In this document: piece after piece, positions 46,034 to 55,797 of the stretch
How positions within the stretch are numbered: the first letter of the stretch is position 1
Layout: every line of letters begins with the position of its first letter
NCBI RefSeq assembly: GCF_900177815.1
Contig: NZ_FXAZ01000004.1
Coordinates: forward strand, 1-64,000
Origin: Paenibacillus aquistagni
GTDB lineage: Bacteria; Bacillota; Bacilli; Paenibacillales; Paenibacillaceae
DNA length: 64,000 nucleotides
Reading direction: 5' to 3'
Made by a program: the position numbers and the translations under genes
The notes under the pieces: model-generated
Told to the model about the DNA's origin: nothing
The model's database searches: none
What the model saw: the letters and a program-made list of their open reading frames with translations, nothing else

Positions 46034-48331
46034 ATGAGATTGAGATGGGACCTGTTCAAATCGAAATTGTTCATCCGATACTTGTTATCCTATTTGTCGA
46101 TCTCACTTATACCACTGATTGTCCTTACAAGTGTTATTTATAACAACTCGGTAACGGCACTGCGTGAAGAGATTGAGCTTGCGAACATTAATCAATTGAA
46201 GCAAAGCCGCAATATTATGGATACGCGCATGTCCGAACTTTATGATATCGCTTCCCGTATTACGTATGACGAGCAGCTAACACCTTATATGGTTCATGAT
46301 CCGTATTATGCGATGGAGGCAACCAACGCCCTTCGAAAATATAAAGCGAGCAACTCCATCATATCGGAGCTGTTCCTTTATTATCATGGCGATAATGGCG
46401 TTTATTCCTCGCGCGGCGTGACGGATGTTCAAACCCTGCTTGGACAAGTATATCGGTTTAGCAATTGGAGCTTGGAGCAGTTCAAGCAGGATATTAACGA
46501 GATCAAGCAGCCGATTATCCGTCCTGTGGATCAAGTGGTGATTAACGGGTTCGATACAAGCTCGATGCTTGTGTATTTGGTACCGATTCCGCCTAATGAC
46601 TCGGCACAAGGAACCGTGATGTTTTTCATGGAGGAGAAGGTATTCTCCAGCCTGATGGATCCCATCTTGAAGCAGTTCCAAGGCAAGGTATATATCTTCG
46701 ACAATGAAGAGATGCTTATTGCTTCTCGCAGTCACGGCAATAGCGATGAGAAGATGGACCTTCATGAGCTCGCGAAGCTTAGCGAAGGGACGCATAATAT
46801 TAAGATTGGGCACGAGAGCCATTCCGTCGTCGTCGTGAAGTCGGAGACGAATGGATGGACGTATGTCGCTTCGATGCCAAGCGATCAATTCTTTGATCGG
46901 GTGCAGCATATTAAGATGTACATCTGGGTCGCTGCAACCCTCATAATCCTTGGCGGTGCCATGCTGGCTGTCTATGTAGCAAAGCGTCAATATCATCCGA
47001 TCCATGACCTTTTCCAATTTGTGAAGAAGAAAAATGATCTTCTCGATGCCGAGCAGATGAAGGGCAAGACGGAGTTCGACTGGATTAAAAATACGCTGTC
47101 TGTCTATAGCGATCGCGTCGACATACAAGAGCCGTATGTGCGCAACCAGTATCTGATGACGCTTCTGAGGCGGGGTGCGCCTAATGATGAGGAAGCAGAT
47201 CAACTGTTCGAGATGCTTGGCCTTCATATCGATGGCACACATGTCTTCGTCGCCATGATCGCATGGGAGGAGGCTCCGGATCAACCGTATTCCGTGCAGG
47301 AACGCGAGTATATGATTCAGATGCTGACGGAAGTAGAGATGCCGGAGCGCCGGATTCACATCTATGGCGTGGAACTTGCCAAGCGCGATCAGATGGCACT
47401 TATCATCAATATGGAACGCGATGAGGCCTTAACCCTTCAAGGGCAGATGGAGCAGGTTATTCATGATGTGCACAATATGATTCGAGAGAACTCCTCTCTT
47501 GTCTTGTCTATTGGCGTGGGCAGCAGCTATACGACCTTGGAGCGCATCAACCAGTCGTATATTGAAGCGGCGACTGCGCTTGAATATCGCATGATCCATG
47601 GCAAAGGAAGCGTGACGTTCTTTGACAGCATCTCTGTTCGCCCAGAGCATAACTTCTGGATACCGAAGGATACGCTGCTCAAGCTAACGCAAAGCTTGAA
47701 GCAGGGCAATGCCAAGGTCGCGATCGATACCCTTCGGACTATGTTCGAGGAGCTTAAAGTTCAGCAGGTGTCCATCGCGCTGCTTCGCAGCATGAGCTTT
47801 GACATGATTAATACGGTCATGCGGACGGCTTCCGATCTGGGAATTCAAGATGCAGCGCAGTATTTGCCTGAGATCTCCCAGTATGAATCGTTGGAGGAGC
47901 TGGAGCTGAAGCTTGGTGAACTGTCTGTCTTTATATGCAATCAGATGGAAAAGATCGAGGAGACAGAGCAGCGGACACTGTTGGATGAAGTGATCCTATA
48001 CATTGATAAGCATTATGCTGAATACTCGCTAAGCTTAGAGCAGCTGGCTGAGGAATTCCGCGTATCGGTCTCTTATCTCAGCCGATCCATCAAAGAAAAG
48101 ACCGGGGAGACCTTCTCCCAGTATGTATGGCATCTTCGAATGAATGAGGTGATTCGTCTGATCACCACGACGGACCAGCCGCTTAAGGACATTATTACGC
48201 AGGTCGGCTATCATGATGCGCCGAACTTCATTCGCAAGTTCAAGAAGGAGATGGGGGTAACGCCGGGACAGTATCGGAAAAACGTCGGCATGAATGTAGA
48301 AGATGGGGAAGATTCGGATAATGAGGATTAA
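46034..48331 (+). CDS. Membrane-anchored AraC-family sensor regulator
   Basis: 765-residue sensor. Membrane helices at about 16-36 and 293-316 bracket an outer sensory loop. A middle region of about 320 residues and a C-terminal double HTH follow (LEQLAEEFRVSVSYLSRSIK and IITQVGYHDAPNFIRKFKKE). It resembles the regulators at 25425 and 53308. Its targets may be the importer starting 1.36 kb downstream at 49693, with the unrelated clpP in between, or the asparaginase before it. TATGGAGGG precedes the ATG by five bases. Confidence 0.87.
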   Translation: MRLRWDLFKSKLFIRYLLSYLSISLIPLIVLTSVIYNNSVTALREEIELANINQLKQSRNIMDTRMSELYDIASRITYDEQLTPYMVHDPYYAMEATNALRKYKASNSIISELFLYYHGDNGVYSSRGVTDVQTLLGQVYRFSNWSLEQFKQDINEIKQPIIRPVDQVVINGFDTSSMLVYLVPIPPNDSAQGTVMFFMEEKVFSSLMDPILKQFQGKVYIFDNEEMLIASRSHGNSDEKMDLHELAKLSEGTHNIKIGHESHSVVVVKSETNGWTYVASMPSDQFFDRVQHIKMYIWVAATLIILGGAMLAVYVAKRQYHPIHDLFQFVKKKNDLLDAEQMKGKTEFDWIKNTLSVYSDRVDIQEPYVRNQYLMTLLRRGAPNDEEADQLFEMLGLHIDGTHVFVAMIAWEEAPDQPYSVQEREYMIQMLTEVEMPERRIHIYGVELAKRDQMALIINMERDEALTLQGQMEQVIHDVHNMIRENSSLVLSIGVGSSYTTLERINQSYIEAATALEYRMIHGKGSVTFFDSISVRPEHNFWIPKDTLLKLTQSLKQGNAKVAIDTLRTMFEELKVQQVSIALLRSMSFDMINTVMRTASDLGIQDAAQYLPEISQYESLEELELKLGELSVFICNQMEKIEETEQRTLLDEVILYIDKHYAEYSLSLEQLAEEFRVSVSYLSRSIKEKTGETFSQYVWHLRMNEVIRLITTTDQPLKDIITQVGYHDAPNFIRKFKKEMGVTPGQYRKNVGMNVEDGEDSDNED

Positions 48332-48560
48332 AAGATAAATGCAGCACACACCCTTCATTTTATCTGTTTTTAAGGTTTCTCTCAGATTGCTTTAAGAAAG
48401 AAGCGTTATTCTGATTATGGACCGAATGACAGATCATGATTAGCAAGGAGGGCTGCCGCTTAAACTTCATGACCTTGGACAGGATATCACATCCGATGCA
48501 CAAGGAATCCGTTTCATCTTTCTCATGGTTTTACAGTTTACCCCTAGAACATATATTTTG

Positions 48561-48594
48561 CCGCATCGTCTCGTGAAACGATGCGGTTTTTTTT
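48561..48594 (+). terminator. Terminator of the AraC sensor gene
   Basis: CCGCATCGT pairs with ACGATGCGG around seven bases, followed by eight T. The stretch 48332-48560 before it has no gene or clear signal. Confidence 0.88.
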
Positions 48595-48620
48595 GCGCGT
48601 GGAGAGATCTTTCCATTATA

Positions 48621-48656
48621 AAAAATAAAGAGGACCGATGAGGGTCCTCTTCTTCT
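48621..48656 (-). terminator. Terminator of clpP
   Basis: On the minus strand AAGAGGACC pairs with GGTCCTCTT around a short loop and is followed by a T-rich run. It lies 30 bases past the clpP stop. Confidence 0.85.
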
Positions 48657-48685
48657 TATGCACAAGAATATGCTTCACAAACGCA

Positions 48686-49264
48686 TTACTTCTCCAATAC
48701 TTTGTCGATCAAGCCATATTCCTGCGCTTCAAATGCCGTCATGAAGTTGTCGCGATCGGTATCGCGCTCAATAACCTCAAGCGGTTGGCCTGTACGCTCG
48801 GACAAGATGCGATTCAGATGATCACGCATCTTCAGAATGCGGCGTGCGCGGATCTCAATATCACTTGCTTGCCCTTCGGCCCCGCCAAGCGGCTGATGAA
48901 TCATAACCTCACTGTTAGGCAGCGCATAGCGCTTGCCCTTCGCTCCGGCGTTCAGCAGGAAGGCGCCCATGGATGCTGCCATGCCAACACAGATTGTAGA
49001 TACATCTGGCTTAATATGCTGCATCGTATCGAAGATGGCCATCCCGGCTGTGATGGAACCGCCCGGGCTGTTGATGTAAAGCGAAATATCCTTATCTGGG
49101 TCATCCGCGGCTAAGAACAAGAGCTGCGCGATAATGGAATTGGCTACAACATCATTAACTGGTGATCCCAAGAAAATAATACGGTCCTTCAGCAAGCGAG
49201 AATAAATATCATATGCTCGCTCCCCGCGATTCGTCTGCTCGACAACCATAGGTACTACACTCAC
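48686..49264 (-). CDS. clpP: ATP-dependent Clp protease proteolytic subunit
   Basis: 192-residue serine protease subunit that forms the double heptamer used by ClpC, ClpX and ClpE. The catalytic triad is in the standard places: Ser98 (GMAASMGAF), His123 ([10 protein letters not shown]) and Asp172 (DRDNFM). GTG start with AGGAGGGG six bases upstream. The promoter carries a CtsR box (49392-49408), so heat-shock control is expected. It is the only gene on this strand here and splits the sugar-uptake genes on both sides. Confidence 0.97.
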   Translation of the reverse strand: MSVVPMVVEQTNRGERAYDIYSRLLKDRIIFLGSPVNDVVANSIIAQLLFLAADDPDKDISLYINSPGGSITAGMAIFDTMQHIKPDVSTICVGMAASMGAFLLNAGAKGKRYALPNSEVMIHQPLGGAEGQASDIEIRARRILKMRDHLNRILSERTGQPLEVIERDTDRDNFMTAFEAQEYGLIDKVLEK

Positions 49265-49368
49265 GTATAACCCCTCCTATGCTTCAATAGCTAAAATATA
49301 CACCAATTTACATGCCTTTAAACGGTGCCTGCTGTAAAAATAATAGACGTTGATTTCTTGCTGTAAAC

Positions 49369-49408
49369 ATCATATCGCAAAACTTTTGAAAAGTCAAAGA
49401 TGGTCAAA
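49369..49408 (-). promoter_or_regulatory. clpP promoter with CtsR operator
   Basis: On the minus strand TTGACT (49397-49392) and TATGAT (49374-49369) are 17 bases apart. AGTCAAAGATGGTCAAA at 49392-49408 (plus strand) fits the CtsR heptad operator RGTCAAANANRGTCAAA in full and overlaps the -35 box, which explains repression without stress. Confidence 0.82.
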
Positions 49409-49497
49409 CAACTCTTAGAAAGCCTTGCTGTGCTTGGGATGGCACCCTATGTGTATCATATTTTGCACAGTCTTAACCCCTGCAAAAAATGAGCATC

Positions 49498-49538
49498 AAA
49501 AAGTGAACGTTTGCGGTCCATCCCTGTCTCGGTAAGAT
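49498..49538 (+). promoter_or_regulatory. Promoter and AAAAAGT box of the second sugar importer
   Basis: AAAAAGT (49498-49504) precedes TTGCGG (49511-49516), with TAAGAT (49533-49538) 16 bases further. The same AAAAAGT-then-TTGC layout occurs at the first importer promoter. A related CAAAAAATGAGC lies 14 bases upstream. The leader to the binding-protein gene is about 150 bases with nothing else recognised. Confidence 0.5.
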
Positions 49539-49692
49539 GGGAGCAAGGGAGGTGCTTGGCAACACGAACAAGACGCACAAGCAGGAAATAGGTTAGACCC
49601 GTGCACGAAAGCATTTCAACAAGAAGAGGGTATGATGATTGATTCATTCATTACATTCTGTAGAGAAATGAGATCATGGGGAGGTTGTAATT

Positions 49693-51222
49693 ATGAAAAA
49701 AATGATGGCCCTGCTGCTCGCTTGTACGATGGCAATAGGTTTGTTGTCCGCGTGCGGCTCAGGATCTGGCAGCACTGAATCACAAGGCGGCAATAGCAAA
49801 GACACCTCGACACCTTCAGAAAAGAAATACTCCGTAAGTGCAATGAACATCCTGTATGGTGCGGCACCGCCAACCACCAACAGCTCCGGCATCAAGGCAA
49901 TAGAAGAGCGTTATAACATTGAATATAAATATATTCCGGTTGCGGCTGGGGATTTCAACAATAAAGTTGGCGTAACCGTGGCTTCAGGCGACATGCCAGA
50001 TCTTATGCTGCTCGAGGATACGTCTCCTAGCTACTTCAACTGGGTGCAGAATGGCATGTTCCTGCCATTAGAAGACTATATCAAGGATTACCCGAATCTT
50101 AGCAAAATTCCACAAAGCGTATGGGATACGCTCACAACAGACGGACATATTTACGGCATTCCGCGCTTAAGAGGCATTCCGTTCCATGCGATGGCGATTC
50201 GCCAGGACTGGCTCGATAAGCTTGGACTTAGCATGCCTACAACATACGATGAGCTGTATGAAGTTATGAAAGCGTTCTCGAACAACGATCCGGACGGCAA
50301 TGGCAAAAAGGATACGTACGGATATGCATTAGATGGAGACTTTAGTGGCGCGAACGGCTTGTTCGGCTCGAACCGCGCGCTTCGTACCGGCTGGTATGAT
50401 GATGGCAATGGCGGCATTCAGCACGGCTATCTCATGCCAAATGCCAAGGCTTCTGTCGAATTCATGGCCAAGGCTTATCAGGATGGGCTGGTGAGCTCCG
50501 ACTATACGATCAAGAAGGGAGCGCAAGCGGAGGAGGACTTCTTGACAGGCAAGGCAGGTATTATCGGCAACTGGGCTTATACTGCCTACACAACGGCTCG
50601 CATGGATAAGGGATTATCTGTAAATCCAAACTTCAAGGTGGCTCCAGTGCCTCCATTAACAGCTGCTGACGGGTACAAGGGAAATGGTACCGCTGCTGGC
50701 TACTACGGCTTCTTCGTGATGCCAGTTACACTCGGCAAGGAAGAAGACAAGGTGAGAAAGCTGCTCAGCATCCTTGATGACATGATGAGTGAAGAGGGTG
50801 CGACCTTCATGCAATGGGGGATTGAAGGCGAGCATCACACGAACGACAACGGAACGAAGGTTCTTACAGACAAAGGGGCTGCTGAAGGCCCAGGCAAATA
50901 TATGCTGACCAACCATGCAGCTGAAGGCGAATGGATCTTTAGCCCGGATGATACTGAGTTAACGAAGAGCTTAAAGGAACAATCGTTCAAGGTCGCAATG
51001 GAAGGCGAACCGTATGCGGATCTATCCGTAGGATTGTACTCGCCAACGAATGCTGAAAAAGGCAAGGAGCTTGGCCAATATCTGCTCGATGAAACGAATA
51101 AGATCGTAACGGGTCAACGTCCTCTAGACGATTATGACAAGATCATTCAGGAGTGGAAAGATCGCGGCGGCGAGCAAATCATCCAAGAGATGAATGAAGC
51201 CTATAAGAAGCGAGCTGAATAG
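49693..51222 (+). CDS. Sugar-binding lipoprotein of the second ABC importer
   Basis: 509-residue solute-binding lipoprotein. Lipobox LLSAC, lipidated Cys21, Ser/Gly-rich linker. LplA/AlgQ-type length and the Ca-site-like NNDPDGNGKKDTYGYA near 197. Considering the heparinase-like enzyme at 55798, the ligand may be an acidic (uronic) oligosaccharide, but this is inference. GGGGAGG lies eight bases before the ATG. First gene of a three-gene importer group without an ATPase. Confidence 0.92.
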   Translation: MKKMMALLLACTMAIGLLSACGSGSGSTESQGGNSKDTSTPSEKKYSVSAMNILYGAAPPTTNSSGIKAIEERYNIEYKYIPVAAGDFNNKVGVTVASGDMPDLMLLEDTSPSYFNWVQNGMFLPLEDYIKDYPNLSKIPQSVWDTLTTDGHIYGIPRLRGIPFHAMAIRQDWLDKLGLSMPTTYDELYEVMKAFSNNDPDGNGKKDTYGYALDGDFSGANGLFGSNRALRTGWYDDGNGGIQHGYLMPNAKASVEFMAKAYQDGLVSSDYTIKKGAQAEEDFLTGKAGIIGNWAYTAYTTARMDKGLSVNPNFKVAPVPPLTAADGYKGNGTAAGYYGFFVMPVTLGKEEDKVRKLLSILDDMMSEEGATFMQWGIEGEHHTNDNGTKVLTDKGAAEGPGKYMLTNHAAEGEWIFSPDDTELTKSLKEQSFKVAMEGEPYADLSVGLYSPTNAEKGKELGQYLLDETNKIVTGQRPLDDYDKIIQEWKDRGGEQIIQEMNEAYKKRAE

Positions 51223-51330
51223 CAGTTGAAGCAATGGTGATTGTTCATGCATGGCCCTGGCCTTAATTCGTTAAGGCTGGGGTACATATCTATACACCGT
51301 GTGCGAGCGTACTTAATGGAGGTGGATGAG

Positions 51331-52299
51331 ATGTCCGTAGAAGCAGCAGCCTCTGTGCCTAGTCCGGCGACAAAGCAGAAAAAGCCGCAAAAAGGCTTAA
51401 ATCGGATTTGGCATACATTCTGGAATGAAAAGTACCTGTGGCTTATGGCCCTTCCGGGAATATTATTCTTTTTGATCTACAAATATTTGCCGATGCTGGG
51501 CATTATTATTGCCTTTAAGGATTATAATTTGATGCTTGGCATTTGGGACAGCAAATGGGCAGGCCTCAAGCACTTTTACCGTATCTTCGAAAATCCCGAT
51601 ATTGGACGAATCTTCGTCAATACGTTGATTATTAGCTTCTATCAAATTGTGTTTGCCTTTACAATTCCGATTGTACTCGCAATCATGATCTATGAAGTGT
51701 CGAAAAATGCCTATCGGCGCGTTCTGCAAACCGTATTCTATATGCCGCACTTTCTGTCTTGGGTTGTTGTTGCGGGAATCTTCTATTTGATCTTCCGCAG
51801 TGACGGTGCGATGAATTCGGTGCTGGCTGATTTGGGCCTTGGTCAGATCAACATCTTGTCGAACCCTGAGAATTTCCGCATTATGCTTGTGCTCCAGGTG
51901 ATATGGAAGGAAGCGGGCTGGGGAACCATTATCTACCTTGCGGCCTTATCAAGCATTGATCCCGCACTTTTTGAAGCCGCGAAGATGGACGGCGCTTCTC
52001 GCTTGCGCCAGATCTGGCATATTACGCTTCCGGGCATTCGCAGTACCATTGTCGTTCTCTTTATTCTTCGCTTAGGCAGTGTGCTTGATGTCGGCTTCGA
52101 GCAGGTATTTCTCATGCTGAATCCTTCTGTGCGTGAGGTCGGGGAAGTCATCGAGACCTACGTGTATCAGGTGGGGGTTGTAAACAGCAACTTCAGCTTC
52201 TCAACCGCCGTTGGCTTGATGAAGGGGCTTATTGGGCTCGTGCTCATATTTGGCGCCAACAAGCTGGCGAAGCGCATGGGTGAGCGCGGAGTATTCTAG
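51331..52299 (+). CDS. Sugar ABC importer permease (LplB-like)
   Basis: 322-residue membrane subunit with six helices and EAA loop EAAKMDGASRLRQIWHITLP near 217. It is closely similar to the permease at 28150 (LWLMALPGILFFLIYKYLP against LYVLALPGILFFIIFKYIP), suggesting paralogous importers. The frame opens at 51241, but ATG 51331 has GGAGGTGG six bases upstream. Confidence 0.91.
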   Translation: MSVEAAASVPSPATKQKKPQKGLNRIWHTFWNEKYLWLMALPGILFFLIYKYLPMLGIIIAFKDYNLMLGIWDSKWAGLKHFYRIFENPDIGRIFVNTLIISFYQIVFAFTIPIVLAIMIYEVSKNAYRRVLQTVFYMPHFLSWVVVAGIFYLIFRSDGAMNSVLADLGLGQINILSNPENFRIMLVLQVIWKEAGWGTIIYLAALSSIDPALFEAAKMDGASRLRQIWHITLPGIRSTIVVLFILRLGSVLDVGFEQVFLMLNPSVREVGEVIETYVYQVGVVNSNFSFSTAVGLMKGLIGLVLIFGANKLAKRMGERGVF

Positions 52300-52369
52300 A
52301 GGAAGCCTCCGTGCTTCTCGGGCTTACTTTGTGGAACGAGACACAGGCACCATGAAAGGAGCGATTGTA

Positions 52370-53245
52370 ATGTTGAAACCGGCTACGCATGGCGACCGTT
52401 GGTTTACGGTCATCAATGGCACCTTGCTGATCATATTCGCGCTAGTCACCATATTGCCGATCATTCACGTCTTTGCGATGTCCTTTGCGACGGTGGAGGA
52501 GACGCTGTCAGGGAAGTTTATCTTATGGCCTTCCGAATGGACGACAGAAGCTTACAAGTACATTTTTGATACTGGCGTTTTCTTCTTATCTTTGAAAAAT
52601 ACAGTGTGGATTACGGTCGTGGGTACATTTATTAACGTTGTGGTTACGGCCCTGCTCGCTTATGTGTGTTCAAGGCCGCAATTCAGCGCGCGGCGCGTCA
52701 TTATGTTTTTGGTTTTATTCACGATGCTGTTTGGCGGCGGGATGATTCCAACTTATCTTGTGGTTAAAGGCACAGGCCTGATCAACTCGCTCTGGGCTTT
52801 GATCCTCCCAGGTGCAGTATCCGCCTTCAACATGCTCGTCATGCGCGACTTCTTCGAATCGCTCCCAGAGGAGCTGATAGAATCAGCCCGCATCGATGGC
52901 TGCGGCGATCTTCGTATTCTATGGCGAATCGTTATGCCGCTCTCGCTGCCGATTCTTGCTACATTCACGTTGTTCTATGCGGTAGGGAACTGGAACCAAT
53001 ACTTCTCTGCGATCTTGTATCTTAATGATCCTGACAAATGGCCGCTGCAAATTCTGCTTCGTCAGGTGGTGCTCGTCGGACAGGCTGATATTTATGCCAA
53101 TCTGGATCCAACGGTGCCGATTCCGCCATCTTTATCCATTCAGATGGCAACGGTGGTGCTGGCATCCTTCCCTATCGTGGTGCTGTACCCATTCTTGCAG
53201 CGCTACTTTGTACAAGGGCTCACATTAGGCGCCGTAAAAGGTTAA
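52370..53245 (+). CDS. Sugar ABC importer permease (LplC-like)
   Basis: 291-residue membrane subunit, six helices, with the EAA-type loop ESARIDGCGDLRILWRIVMP near 168. Paralogue of the permease at 29161. The start ATG 52370 has AAAGGAG eight bases upstream. The longer open frame from 52232 overlaps the previous gene and is not supported. Confidence 0.91.
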   Translation: MLKPATHGDRWFTVINGTLLIIFALVTILPIIHVFAMSFATVEETLSGKFILWPSEWTTEAYKYIFDTGVFFLSLKNTVWITVVGTFINVVVTALLAYVCSRPQFSARRVIMFLVLFTMLFGGGMIPTYLVVKGTGLINSLWALILPGAVSAFNMLVMRDFFESLPEELIESARIDGCGDLRILWRIVMPLSLPILATFTLFYAVGNWNQYFSAILYLNDPDKWPLQILLRQVVLVGQADIYANLDPTVPIPPSLSIQMATVVLASFPIVVLYPFLQRYFVQGLTLGAVKG

Positions 53246-53253
53246 TCAGACAA

Positions 53254-53293
53254 AGAAGCAGTATGCCCGGCTGGTGAGCGCATACTGCTTATT
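53254..53293. terminator. Bidirectional terminator
   Basis: AGCAGTATGC pairs perfectly with GCATACTGCT around 13 bases. It lies between the convergent importer and AraC genes; both flanks have only short T-rich tails. Confidence 0.7.
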
Positions 53294-53307
53294 CGTCATG
53301 GAATCCA

Positions 53308-55662
53308 TTAGTTCTCATCTTTGTTATGCAGCTTGCGGTATTGGCCTGGCGTCATGCCTGCCGTTTTCTTGAAGGTTCGAATAAAGTTCTGAACCGAGTT
53401 GTATCGAAGCTTGTCTGCTATATCTTGAATGCGCATATCGGTATCGATCAGCATTCGCTTTGCCTGCTCTATGCGGAAGTGGATGACATAGTCGACGAAG
53501 TTCTGCCCGGTATGCTTCTTGAACAGTCGACTGACTTGGAAGGTATTCATGCCAAGCCAGTCAGCGCAGTGCTGCAGCGAGATGTCCTGATCGTAATGCT
53601 CATGGATATAATCGACCAGCTGTCGGATCTGCTCCGCTTGTGCCGGCAGGGATCTCTCGGCCAGCGACTCACGAATTCCGCCAAACACAGAGGCGATAAA
53701 GAAATGCTCGACCTCGCCTAAGGTTTGCTGTTTGGACAGGCTGCTGAGCAGAACGCGATGCTGTTCAGCGGTCAGCGCCACGCTGTGATGCACCTGCATG
53801 CAGCGATAGATTGAGCCGATCAGCTGCGAGAAGAAGCCGTGAATCGACTCAACGGAGAACATGGAACCGTCTTTAAGTCCTTCCATGAGCTGGACGAATT
53901 CAGCCTCCGCCTCTTCGACATGCGAGAGCTTCAGCTTATCGAGAATCTTGTATGTCGATTCGGCGATATCTTCAAATTGCATGCTCATGGACGGGTCCAG
54001 CTCATTGATGAAGATCGTCTGCTCCTCTTGGAGAACGAAGCGGTAGCGAGCAGCCTGCTCGGCTTGCTTATAGGCTTCCGGCAGGCCGCTCAGTCCTTGC
54101 AAAGAATAAGATACCGACAGGGTAGCCGTGAGCTTCAAGTATTGCTGAATGACTTGCAGCAGCTTATTGCTTGCCTGTCTGAGCAGCTCCGCTTCGAGCA
54201 CCTTCTCCCGCGCGATCAAAATGACGAAGCGGCCAGGCTGGAGCATGAGCGCATGAATGCTGCCATAGGCATTCATTACTTCTAACGCCATATTCTCGAT
54301 AGCGAAGTAGAGCAGGAACTGGTCATTCTGCGGATACTTGGCATACAGCTTCCAAGGGTCGAACTCAAGCAGCATGACCGCAATATAGCATTCGTTCGGC
54401 TTGAAGCGAAGATCCGTGCGCGCATCAGGCTCTTGCAGATTGCCAAGCAGGTATTGATGGAGGGTATGCGCCTCCATTTTATCCTTATATGCTTCTAGAT
54501 TCTTCTCAAGCTGCTCGTTATGCTTCAGCATCTCATGGATGGCACGGTTTACTTGTTCAATCTCGTTATGTGGCTTGGGGTTATCGGTAGCGTCCATATC
54601 CGTCTGGCGAATAGCTTCAATTGAACGCGTAAGATTGCGCACAGGACGATACAAGGACGTTGCCGCATGAAGGGCGATCAGAGCAGCTACAACAACGAGT
54701 GCGCCTGCTGCGCTAATGACGAGCAGCTTCACATGATTCACGTTCTGGTACAGCTCTGCCTCAGATATCGAGGAGACATAGTACCAGTTTTGATTGCGTG
54801 CAGGAAGTACGTTGGCGATGGAAAGGACGCCGTTCACCGACATTTTAACAGGCTCTAGCGTTACTGCCTGCGTGATCTGATCGAGATTGTCTTGGTTGAT
54901 GCGTGTTCCGATGCTGCTGCGGTCATTATGGAAGACCACTTGTCCGCTCTCATTGACAACGAAGACCTCGTGGGTCTTGTAGCTGCTCTTGGAAGCAAGC
55001 TTGTTGCCTAGCGTGTCAGCGTCCAAATAGGCGATGATCGCGCCTGTAATGGTCTTCTTGGCGGAGGAATCCGCAGCAACAGGGCGAATAAGCGTAAGTA
55101 CATTTTGATTGATGCGGGTGTTGGCTGGCAGACTCGTTCTAGTATCAATCCATACGCCTTGAATAGACAGCTGCCTAGCCTTGTCGAGCGCAGCAGGATC
55201 TCGGAACTGCTCCTCGCTCAGGAATTGGTTGTCTGAGGTTAAGATTTTTTTGGAATGGAAGGAGTAAAAATCAACCTCAATCACATGCTCCATTCCGCTT
55301 CTAATGTTGACCAGTATGTTTTTGATCTGGCGAAAGGTGTCGATATCGGTGGCGGACAGCTCCTTGCCCGCATATTGCGTAAGTATGCCCATGTAGTCGC
55401 TTTGACTGGAATATGTATATTGAAGCAGCAGTTCATCGATCTTCTTCAACTGATCATGCATGCGGTCTTGTGCGTTCTGTACGAGCATCTTGTTGTACAG
55501 CGAAGCTTGGTCCTGAATGGTGGTGGTCAGGATGTTCGTAATGAACAAGCCGAAGACCAGCACAGGGATTGTGGATAGAAGCAGCATGTATATGATCAGC
55601 TTTTGCTTATGATAAATCGGGCGTCGAAGCAGAGGGAGTTTGGCAAACATGTGCTGTATCAA
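53308..55662 (-). CDS. Membrane-anchored AraC-family sensor regulator
   Basis: About 784 residues. Helices at about 22-44 and near 312-332 bracket an outer CACHE-like loop (FVVNESGQVVFHNDRSS). A cytoplasmic part and the C-terminal double HTH follow (CADWLGMNTFQVSRLFKKHT and IADKLRYNSVQNFIRTFKKT). TTG at 55662 has AGGAGGG six bases upstream and is preferred. ATG 55650 is too far, and the frame back to 55761 has no ribosome binding site. It is convergent with the importer and divergent from the heparinase gene, both likely targets. Confidence 0.86.
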   Translation of the reverse strand: MIQHMFAKLPLLRRPIYHKQKLIIYMLLLSTIPVLVFGLFITNILTTTIQDQASLYNKMLVQNAQDRMHDQLKKIDELLLQYTYSSQSDYMGILTQYAGKELSATDIDTFRQIKNILVNIRSGMEHVIEVDFYSFHSKKILTSDNQFLSEEQFRDPAALDKARQLSIQGVWIDTRTSLPANTRINQNVLTLIRPVAADSSAKKTITGAIIAYLDADTLGNKLASKSSYKTHEVFVVNESGQVVFHNDRSSIGTRINQDNLDQITQAVTLEPVKMSVNGVLSIANVLPARNQNWYYVSSISEAELYQNVNHVKLLVISAAGALVVVAALIALHAATSLYRPVRNLTRSIEAIRQTDMDATDNPKPHNEIEQVNRAIHEMLKHNEQLEKNLEAYKDKMEAHTLHQYLLGNLQEPDARTDLRFKPNECYIAVMLLEFDPWKLYAKYPQNDQFLLYFAIENMALEVMNAYGSIHALMLQPGRFVILIAREKVLEAELLRQASNKLLQVIQQYLKLTATLSVSYSLQGLSGLPEAYKQAEQAARYRFVLQEEQTIFINELDPSMSMQFEDIAESTYKILDKLKLSHVEEAEAEFVQLMEGLKDGSMFSVESIHGFFSQLIGSIYRCMQVHHSVALTAEQHRVLLSSLSKQQTLGEVEHFFIASVFGGIRESLAERSLPAQAEQIRQLVDYIHEHYDQDISLQHCADWLGMNTFQVSRLFKKHTGQNFVDYVIHFRIEQAKRMLIDTDMRIQDIADKLRYNSVQNFIRTFKKTAGMTPGQYRKLHNKDEN

Positions 55663-55716
55663 GGGCGACCCTCCTGTTGGATTCCAGTTCCTTCTATAGA
55701 AATAGTATATGTCCTT

Positions 55717-55757
55717 ATGAAATCGCTTGCAACGAAATTTGGCTTGCAACAAAAAGT
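55717..55757 (+). promoter_or_regulatory. cre site and AAAAAGT box before the heparinase gene
   Basis: ATGAAATCGCTTGCA (55717-55731) matches the 15-base cre consensus at all positions. Twenty bases on, AAAAAGT (55751-55757) followed by TCAAGTTTT repeats the motif seen at the two importer promoters. Both lie between the divergent AraC and heparinase genes, so either gene could be controlled. The core promoter could not be fixed. Confidence 0.6.
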
Positions 55758-55797
55758 TCAAGTTTTAAAGCTTTTTGATAAGAGAGGAGAGTAAAGC

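Noticed and set aside
49317..49330. TTTAAACGGTGCCT, 13 of 14 match to cre in the clpP leader
   Set aside because: The conserved G is missing, it lies in the transcribed leader, and CtsR already explains clpP control.
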